From an uncultured Lachnospiraceae bacterium (GTDB lineage: Bacteria > Bacillota > Clostridia > Lachnospirales > Lachnospiraceae): 7,839 nucleotides of DNA. Where the stretch lies: the NCBI GenBank assembly GCA_905236925.1, contig CAJOQS010000193.1, positions 1 to 7,839 on the forward strand, in the 5' to 3' direction. This document shows positions 1 through 5,340 of this stretch, in pieces. The notes below the pieces were generated by a model, which did no database searches, was not told the DNA's origin, and saw only the letters and a list, made by a program, of their open reading frames with translations. The position numbers and the translations under genes are program-made. Within the stretch, counting starts at the first letter, position 1; every line of letters starts with the position of its first letter.

Positions 1-585
1 CCTCTTTCCAACCTCGACGCAAGACTTCGTCTCCAGACCCGTGAGGAGATCCGCCGTATCCAGCGTGAGACCAATATCACCACGGTATTCGTAACGCATG
101 ATCAGGAAGAGGCAATGAGCATCTCTGACCAGATCGTTGTTATGAAGCTCGGAATCGTTCAGCAGATGGGTGTTCCGCAGGAGGTATACAACAATCCCGC
201 GAACCTGTTTGTTGCGAAGTTCCTCGGAACACCTCCGGTAAATGTGTTCAAGGGAAGCGTCGTAGGCGGCGATCTCTATATCGGAAGCGAGAAGATCTGC
301 AAGGTGCCCGGAGTTCCGGACAAGGCCGTATTCGTCGGAATCAGACCCGAGGGCTTCATTTACAATCCCGCGGGAGTGCTGACCTGCTCCTTCCAGAATG
401 TTGAAGTCATGGGCGGCGCGATAAGCATCGTATCCACCCACGAGCAGTCCGAGAATGCCATCATCCGCGCAACGGTCATGGATGACGTTAAGATACCCGA
501 AGGCTCCGAAACGGTTAAGTTCGATATCAAGCCCAACAAGCTCTATATCTTTGACCGCGATACAGAAGAGAGAATTTACTTTTGA
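1..585 (+). CDS. ABC transporter ATP-binding protein, MsmX/UgpC type (3' part)
   Basis: This is the ATPase that drives a CUT1-type sugar or polyol importer from the cytoplasmic side. The frame is open from base 1, so the gene begins upstream; 194 residues are visible. The fragment opens with the D-loop region PLSNLDARLR, which directly follows the Walker B aspartate-glutamate in this family. The H-loop VTHDQEEAMS follows (switch histidine at fragment residue 33). The segment GVPQEVYNNPANLFVAKFLG is the usual link to the C-terminal regulatory domain. The rest, including FVGIRPEGF, fits a TOBE-type OB domain as in MalK, UgpC and MsmX. Walker A and the signature motif lie outside the window. An internal ATG at 115 is not the start because the conserved D-loop and H-loop lie upstream of or across it. 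The first permease starts 12 bases after its stop, indicating one operon. MsmX-like ATPases can serve several importers, so the ATPase alone does not fix the substrate. Confidence 0.95.
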   Translation, partial: PLSNLDARLRLQTREEIRRIQRETNITTVFVTHDQEEAMSISDQIVVMKLGIVQQMGVPQEVYNNPANLFVAKFLGTPPVNVFKGSVVGGDLYIGSEKICKVPGVPDKAVFVGIRPEGFIYNPAGVLTCSFQNVEVMGGAISIVSTHEQSENAIIRATVMDDVKIPEGSETVKFDIKPNKLYIFDRDTEERIYF

Positions 586-597
586 GGATAAAAGACA

Positions 598-1542
598 ATG
601 GTAGATAGCAAACAACAATGGAAAGCGTGGATTTACCTTGCTCCCGCCATAGTACTGCTGCTGATATTCACGGTCTGGCCCATCATCAATACCGTCAGGA
701 TGGCCTTCCTCGAAAACTACAGCGGTCTTGAGACTGTCGGCGGTGCAACGTTCAAGTTCAACGCGAACAACTTCGTTAAAGTCATTAAATACAAGAAATT
801 CATAAACTGCCTTAAAAATACGGTACTGCTGTGTGTACTCACGGTACCGATCTCAACCATGCTCGCTCTTCTGATAGCGGTAGGCCTCAATTCGATCAAG
901 CCCCTCCAGAAGACCCTGCAGACAATTTTCTTCCTGCCCTATGTCACCAATTCCATCGCTATCGGTATGGTATTCGCGGCAATGTTCAATATGGTCGGGA
1001 TCAACATCGGCGCACCCGGACAGAATATCGTTTCTGCCGGTATCATAAACAATCTGATCGGATTGTTCGGCGCCAAGCCCATCAACTGGATCAATGCGGG
1101 ATCCGAGTATTTTGAAAATATCGCGGTCATGACAGTGTACATCGTCTGGAACGCACTCCCCTTCAAGATACTCATTCTCCTCGGCGGTCTTCAGAGCATC
1201 AATAAGCAGTACTATGATGCCGCTCATGTCGACGGTGCTTCGAGAAGAAGGATATTCTGGAGGATCACCGTGCCTCTTTTGAGCCCCATGCTCGCGTACG
1301 TTATCATCACGGGCTTTATCGGCGGCTTCAAGGAATATACCAGTATCGTAGGTATATTCGGTGAGAAAATGGGACCCGCGGATGACGCAGGTCGCCTCAA
1401 CACCATGGTCGGATTCATTTACGATGCGCTTTCGACCAATAAGCAGGGCCGCGCAAGTGCGGCGGCACTCATACTGTTCGGCATCATTCTTGTTGTCACG
1501 CTGATCAATCTCCGCGTCAGCAAGAAACGTGTTCATTATTAA
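598..1542 (+). CDS. ABC transporter permease, MalF/UgpA-like (CUT1)
   Basis: This is an inner-membrane permease subunit of a binding-protein-dependent importer, 314 residues, a normal length for the UgpA/MalF group. Hydrophobic segments lie near residues 11-31, 73-97, 107-130, 173-198, 227-245 and 287-307, giving about six membrane spans. The EAA loop that docks on the ATPase is visible at about 205-227 (YYDAAHVDGASRRRIFWRIT), with its conserved glycine in DGAS. The start is supported by TGAGGA at 583-588, nine bases before the ATG and overlapping the stop of the ATPase gene, which suggests translational coupling. The second permease begins 16 bases downstream. The family is clear; the transported compound cannot be read from this subunit. 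Confidence 0.95.
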   Translation: MVDSKQQWKAWIYLAPAIVLLLIFTVWPIINTVRMAFLENYSGLETVGGATFKFNANNFVKVIKYKKFINCLKNTVLLCVLTVPISTMLALLIAVGLNSIKPLQKTLQTIFFLPYVTNSIAIGMVFAAMFNMVGINIGAPGQNIVSAGIINNLIGLFGAKPINWINAGSEYFENIAVMTVYIVWNALPFKILILLGGLQSINKQYYDAAHVDGASRRRIFWRITVPLLSPMLAYVIITGFIGGFKEYTSIVGIFGEKMGPADDAGRLNTMVGFIYDALSTNKQGRASAAALILFGIILVVTLINLRVSKKRVHY

Positions 1543-1558
1543 GAGGGGGGTGTGCTAA

Positions 1559-2488
1559 ATGTCTGAAGAGAACAAAAACAATATGCAGCCCTCGTCCCCG
1601 GACACAAAGAGCACCGTCATGAGAGAGCGCGATCTGAAGAAGACCGCGGCGAACCAGACAGTAGGCCATATCCTCGTGAAGGTCATGGTCTACACGTTCC
1701 TTATCATCATGGCGATCGTAGTTATCTTCCCGTTCTACTGGATGATCAACTCGTCACTTAAAACACTCGACGAATACCGCGCTCAGGTGCCTACCTTCTG
1801 GCCCCAGCGCGTCATGTTCTCCAACTATCTGGAGGCATACAACGCGGCAGGTCTCGGAAAGCTGTTCGTGAACACCATGATCGTCGGTGTGATTTCAACG
1901 ATCCTCTCGCTTGTCATCACCGTGCTTTCCGCCTTTGCCTTCGCAAGGCTTGAATTCAAGGGCAAGAATATCCTTTTCGCGGGACTCCTTGCCACGATGA
2001 TGATCCCCGGTGAGCTGTTTACGATCACCAACTACGGTACGGTCACCACCTTCGGATGGAAGAATACATATACTGTTCTGATCGTTCCGTTCCTTGTGAG
2101 CGTGTTCTATATTTACCTGCTCCGTCAGAATTTCCTGCAGATACCCAACGAGCTGTATCTTGCGGCGAAGGTGGACGGAACGAGCGACCTGAAGTATCTG
2201 TGGAGGGTCATGATCCCTCTTTCGCTTCCGACGCTGATCTCCATCACCATCCTTAAGATGATGGGCGCCTGGAACTCATATATCTGGCCCAGACTGGTAG
2301 CTAATGACGAAGCCCACAGGCTTATAACGAACGGTCTGAGAAATGCCTTCACGGAGACGACCGGCGATGTTAATTACCCGGTACAGATGGCAGCAGTAGC
2401 TGTTGTCTCCTTCCCGCTGTTCCTTGTTTTCGTATTTCTGCGGAAATACATTATGAAGGGCGTCAGCCGAAGCGGTATCAAGGGCTGA
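1559..2488 (+). CDS. ABC transporter permease, MalG/UgpE-like (CUT1)
   Basis: This is the partner permease, 309 residues, which would form the heterodimeric channel with the preceding gene product. A polar N-terminal tail of about 37 residues precedes the first span (about 39-62, ending IFPFYWMINSSLK, typical of the MalG/UgpE group). Further spans lie near 102-128, 138-150, 168-188, 221-239 and 277-295. The EAA loop is at about 198-220 (ELYLAAKVDGTSDLKYLWRV). The C-terminal GVSRSGIKG resembles the Q/KG-x4-G-x-KG tail common in this family. A G-rich ribosome binding site (AGAGGGGGG, 1542-1550) lies eight bases before the ATG. The N-terminal tail is somewhat longer and more charged than usual for the family. 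It is followed by a 77-base gap that holds a hairpin before the binding-protein gene. Confidence 0.95.
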   Translation: MSEENKNNMQPSSPDTKSTVMRERDLKKTAANQTVGHILVKVMVYTFLIIMAIVVIFPFYWMINSSLKTLDEYRAQVPTFWPQRVMFSNYLEAYNAAGLGKLFVNTMIVGVISTILSLVITVLSAFAFARLEFKGKNILFAGLLATMMIPGELFTITNYGTVTTFGWKNTYTVLIVPFLVSVFYIYLLRQNFLQIPNELYLAAKVDGTSDLKYLWRVMIPLSLPTLISITILKMMGAWNSYIWPRLVANDEAHRLITNGLRNAFTETTGDVNYPVQMAAVAVVSFPLFLVFVFLRKYIMKGVSRSGIKG

Positions 2489-2504
2489 GAGGGAGATGTT
2501 TTTG

Positions 2505-2533
2505 TTAACATTCCGGCAATACCGGGTTGTTAA
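2505..2533 (+). promoter_or_regulatory. Intergenic hairpin between permease and binding-protein genes
   Basis: The arms 2505-2516 (TTAACATTCCGG) and 2522-2533 (CCGGGTTGTTAA) pair over 12 positions, with ten Watson-Crick pairs, one G-T pair and one T-T mismatch, around a five-base loop (CAATA). No T-run follows, so it is not a standard terminator. It lies 19 bases upstream of the binding protein's ribosome binding site. Hairpins in this position in other importer operons can shield the downstream message or mark a processing site, so the binding protein is made in excess over the permeases. That role is inferred here. Confidence 0.55.
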
Positions 2534-2552
2534 ATAAATGTTTTACTTATTT

Positions 2553-2558
2553 AGGAGG
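2553..2558 (+). promoter_or_regulatory. Ribosome binding site of the solute-binding protein
   Basis: A perfect AGGAGG lies seven bases before the ATG at 2566. It fixes that ATG as the start over an in-frame TTG at 2527, which has no such site, falls inside the intergenic hairpin and would put 13 residues in front of the signal peptide. Confidence 0.9.
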
Positions 2559-2565
2559 AGAAAAA

Positions 2566-3975
2566 ATGAAAACAAAGAGGTTCGTTGCTCTGCTCCTTGC
2601 AGCACTCATGGTTGTTTCCTTAGCAGCCTGCGGCAAGAAGACCGAGAGCAAGTCGTCACTGTCGATCCCGTCGGGAGGTTATGACGGAAGCGCTGTAACG
2701 ATCAGGTTCTATCACACAATGGGAGCTAACTTAAGCACAGTTCTCAATGCCTATATTGAGGATTTCAACAAGATCTATCCCAACATCACGATCGAAGCAA
2801 GCCAGGTCGGCAGCTATGATGATGTAAGAAACCAGATCAGCACCGAGATCACCGTAGGCGATCAGCCCAATATCGCTTACTGCTATCCCGATCACGTGGC
2901 TCTTTATAACCTTGCGGGCGCCGTTCAGACACTTGACGATCTTATCGCAAGCAAGGAAGAAGTTAAGCGCGCTGACGGATCGACCGAAACCCTCGGCCTT
3001 TCCGATGCGCAGATCGCCGATTTCATCGAGGGCTACTACAAGGAAGGCCAGCAGTTCGGTGACGGCAAGATGTACACGATTCCTTTCTCAAAGTCTACCG
3101 AGGTTCTTTACTACAACAAGACCTTTTTCGATGCAAACGGTCTGACCCTTCCCAAGACCTGGGATGAGATGGAGACCCTCTGCAAGAAGATAAAGGAGAT
3201 CGATCCCGAGTCGATCCCGCTCGGATATGATTCGGAAGCCAACTGGTTCATCACCATGTGCGAGCAGAACGGTTCAGCTTACACAAGCGCTACCGGCGAT
3301 CATTTCCTTTTCAACAATGACACCAACAAGGCCTTCGTCAAGAAGTTCCGTGAGTGGTATCAGGCAGGTCTTCTTACCACCCAGACTCTTTACGGAGCAT
3401 ATACTTCCGGCCTCTTCACAGCAGAGTCCGGCACCAGAAGCTATATGTCGATCGGTTCCTCCGCAGGCGCTACACACCAGCGTCCCGCTGCAGATGCCGA
3501 CGGCAAGTATCCTTTCGAGGTTGGTATCGCTACCATCCCTCAGGTAAACGCTTCAAGCCCCAAGGTTATCTCTCAGGGTCCCAGCGTATGCATCTTCAAG
3601 AAGGACAATGTTCAGGAAGTTATCGCTTCATGGCTCTTTGTGAAGTTCCTTACAACAAATGTTGACTTCCAGGCTGAGTTCTCGATGACTTCGGGCTATG
3701 TTCCCGTATTAAAGTCCGTAGGACAGAACTCCACTTACGCAGATTTCATTTCCAAGGCTGACGGCGGAAACTACATCTCGGCTCTTTCCGCAAAGATCTG
3801 TCTTGATCAGGTTAACGCTTACTATACTTCACCCGCCTTCAACGGTTCTTCCAAGGCACGTGATCAGGTCGGCAAGCTTCTTTCAAAGTGCCTTGCCGCT
3901 ACCACAGACGATGTTGACAAGATGATTAATGACGCATTTAAGGATGCTGTTGATGAATGTGAATATGCTCAATAA
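2566..3975 (+). CDS. Extracellular solute-binding lipoprotein, family 1 (UgpB-like)
   Basis: This 469-residue protein is the substrate receptor of the importer, anchored on the outer face of the membrane. The signal peptide MKTKRFVALLLAALMVVS leads into the lipobox LAAC, with Cys22 as the lipidation site, then a Lys/Ser-rich linker to about residue 40. The mature part opens with VTIRFYHTMG and FNKIYPNITIE, typical of family 1 binding proteins. Residues 171-185 (TIPFSKSTEVLYYNK), followed by LPKTWDEM, resemble the matching stretch of E. coli UgpB (PFNSSTPVLYYNK). TSGYVPV at 385-391 matches the hinge-region motif of the same family. The C-terminal SKARDQVGKLL region (429-439) may correspond to the UgpB segment that carries a ligand-contacting arginine, but I aligned this by eye. 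Best guess for ligands is therefore glycerol-3-phosphate, a glycerophosphodiester or another sugar or polyol; the ligand is not proven. By eye, codon choice looks more biased than in the permease genes, consistent with high expression. Its last 23 bases overlap the next gene. Confidence 0.93.
   Translation: MKTKRFVALLLAALMVVSLAACGKKTESKSSLSIPSGGYDGSAVTIRFYHTMGANLSTVLNAYIEDFNKIYPNITIEASQVGSYDDVRNQISTEITVGDQPNIAYCYPDHVALYNLAGAVQTLDDLIASKEEVKRADGSTETLGLSDAQIADFIEGYYKEGQQFGDGKMYTIPFSKSTEVLYYNKTFFDANGLTLPKTWDEMETLCKKIKEIDPESIPLGYDSEANWFITMCEQNGSAYTSATGDHFLFNNDTNKAFVKKFREWYQAGLLTTQTLYGAYTSGLFTAESGTRSYMSIGSSAGATHQRPAADADGKYPFEVGIATIPQVNASSPKVISQGPSVCIFKKDNVQEVIASWLFVKFLTTNVDFQAEFSMTSGYVPVLKSVGQNSTYADFISKADGGNYISALSAKICLDQVNAYYTSPAFNGSSKARDQVGKLLSKCLAATTDDVDKMINDAFKDAVDECEYAQ
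3940..3944 (+). promoter_or_regulatory. Ribosome binding site choosing the nuclease lipoprotein start
   Basis: AAGGA lies inside the end of the binding-protein gene, eight bases before the ATG at 3953. The alternative ATG at 3965 is 20 bases away, and those at 3929 and 3944 lie upstream of or within the site. This favours 3953, giving a 23-base overlap and likely translational coupling. Confidence 0.6.
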
Positions 3976-5305
3976 TATCAGAAAAAGAGCGTGCAGGGTG
4001 CCGACAGTGCTGCTTCTGTGCCTGCTGGTGCTTACAGCCTGCAAAGGAGGCGGGGATGATGTTCCCGTCTCCGATGCGGGGACAATCGATCATGCTGCTT
4101 CCGTAAAGCTTGACATGAATTCCGAGACCTTGAAGCAGGAGGTTACCGTCAAGACCTTTGTCGACGGTGACACGACCCACTTTAATGTTCCGGAGTCGGT
4201 CATGCCCGGCGGAGTATTCAAGGCAAGATATCTCGCGATCAACACCCCGGAATCTACGGGTAAGATAGAGGAATGGGGCAAGAAGGCTTCAAGCTTTACA
4301 AGAGAGAAGCTCTCCGGCGCATCCTCGATCATCATCGAATCCGACGATGACAACTGGAATGCGGATTCCACCGGCGGACGCTTTCTTGTCTGGGTATGGT
4401 ACCGCAACAGCGACTCGGAGGAGTACAGGAATCTCAATATCGAGATCCTTCAGAACGGTCTCGCGATCGCCTCGAATTCAGCCAACAACCGCTACGGTAC
4501 TACGGCTGTTGCCGCTATAGAAGCAGCGAAAAAAGGTAAACTGAATATCTACTCCGGAGAAAAGGATCCCGATTTCTTCTATGGCGCGGCCGTGGAGCTC
4601 ACATTGAAGGAGCTGCGTACCGCGGTTGCAGAGTACAAGGATATGCAGGTCGCTTTCGAAGGAGTCGTTACAAAGAATTACAACAATGCGGTATATGTCG
4701 AGTCCTACGATGAGGAGACAGACCTCTATTACGGCATGATGGTCTACTATGGCTTCAACCTCAGCGGTGAGGGGCTTGAGATCCTGACTGTCGGCAATCT
4801 GGTACGCATTGTCGGTACGGTTCAGTACTACGAAGCCGGGGAGTCTTATCAGGTTTCGGGACTTACCTACCGTGCCATGAAGCCGGATGATCCGGGCAAT
4901 ATCCAGAAGCTCGGCGAAGGCTATTCCCCGTCCTATAAGGAGACGAGCGCACAGGAGCTTGTAAACGGGAAGGTCAGCATTGCCTCAGGCGATAATGTCA
5001 TGAACTGGGATTACGGCTATCTTGCGCTTGCTACCACCGTTGAAGTGAAGAACCTTGATGTTGTCGGTGTTTACACAACAACAAACGAGGAGAGCTCTTC
5101 AAAGGGAGCACTTACCCTTTCCTGCAGGTCCGAAGACGGAACCGAGATCACGGTGAGGACGGTCGTTCTTCACGATCAGGACGGCAATGTCATAACTGCC
5201 GACCGGTATGAGGGCAGGAATATTTCCGTTAAGGGTCTTGTCGACTTATACGACAGGAATTATCAGATCAAAGTTTTATCCGCTCAGGATATAACGATAA
5301 ATTAA
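3953..5305 (+). CDS. Staphylococcal-nuclease-like lipoprotein with C-terminal OB-fold-like regions
   Basis: This 450-residue protein is predicted to be a surface-anchored nuclease. The signal peptide has a basic n-region (RKRACR), a leucine-rich core and the lipobox LTAC with Cys30. Residues about 62-205 match the thermonuclease (SNase) family: VDGDT at 70-74, ARYLAINTPES at 91-101, GGRFLVWVWY at 141-150, LNIEILQNGLA at 161-171 and KKGKLNIYSG at 193-202. By alignment to S. aureus nuclease, Asp21, Arg35, Glu43 and Arg87 correspond to Asp73, Arg92, Glu100 and Arg143, all kept. The calcium ligand Asp40 is replaced by Asn97. SNases cut DNA and RNA with Ca2+ and release 3'-phosphates. Residues about 215-310 look like an OB fold (FEGVVTKNYNN, VGNLVRIVGTVQYY), as in the OB modules of YhcR-type nucleases. 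Residues about 325-450 may be a second such unit (GRNISVKGLVDLYDRNYQIK). The overlap with the binding-protein gene and 35-base gap to the next gene place it in the transport operon. Activity is inferred; the Asn substitution could weaken it. Confidence 0.87.
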   Translation: MNVNMLNNIRKRACRVPTVLLLCLLVLTACKGGGDDVPVSDAGTIDHAASVKLDMNSETLKQEVTVKTFVDGDTTHFNVPESVMPGGVFKARYLAINTPESTGKIEEWGKKASSFTREKLSGASSIIIESDDDNWNADSTGGRFLVWVWYRNSDSEEYRNLNIEILQNGLAIASNSANNRYGTTAVAAIEAAKKGKLNIYSGEKDPDFFYGAAVELTLKELRTAVAEYKDMQVAFEGVVTKNYNNAVYVESYDEETDLYYGMMVYYGFNLSGEGLEILTVGNLVRIVGTVQYYEAGESYQVSGLTYRAMKPDDPGNIQKLGEGYSPSYKETSAQELVNGKVSIASGDNVMNWDYGYLALATTVEVKNLDVVGVYTTTNEESSSKGALTLSCRSEDGTEITVRTVVLHDQDGNVITADRYEGRNISVKGLVDLYDRNYQIKVLSAQDITIN

Positions 5306-5330
5306 TCATTATAAGATCAACAAGAGAAAA

Positions 5331-5336
5331 GAGGAG
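5331..5336 (+). promoter_or_regulatory. Ribosome binding site of the repeat lipoprotein
   Basis: GAGGAG lies four bases before the ATG at 5341, a short but workable spacing. The 35-base gap after the nuclease gene has no terminator-like hairpin, so read-through from the upstream genes is expected. Confidence 0.8.
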
Positions 5337-5340
5337 AAAA

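Noticed and set aside
853..1536. Open frame of 227 codons on the minus strand
   Set aside because: It lies wholly inside the first permease gene, which has clear family motifs, and shows no membrane, signal or domain features of its own.
2527..2565. TTG start adding 13 residues to the binding protein
   Set aside because: The start at 2566 has a perfect ribosome site and gives a standard lipoprotein signal peptide; the TTG falls inside a hairpin arm.
3929..3952. Longer form of the nuclease lipoprotein from ATG 3929 or 3944
   Set aside because: The AAGGA site lies downstream of the first and overlaps the second, and the extra residues only lengthen the region before the signal peptide.
5239..5255. 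Short dyad TGTCG/CGACA
   Set aside because: It is a five-base match within well-supported coding sequence and is easily due to chance.
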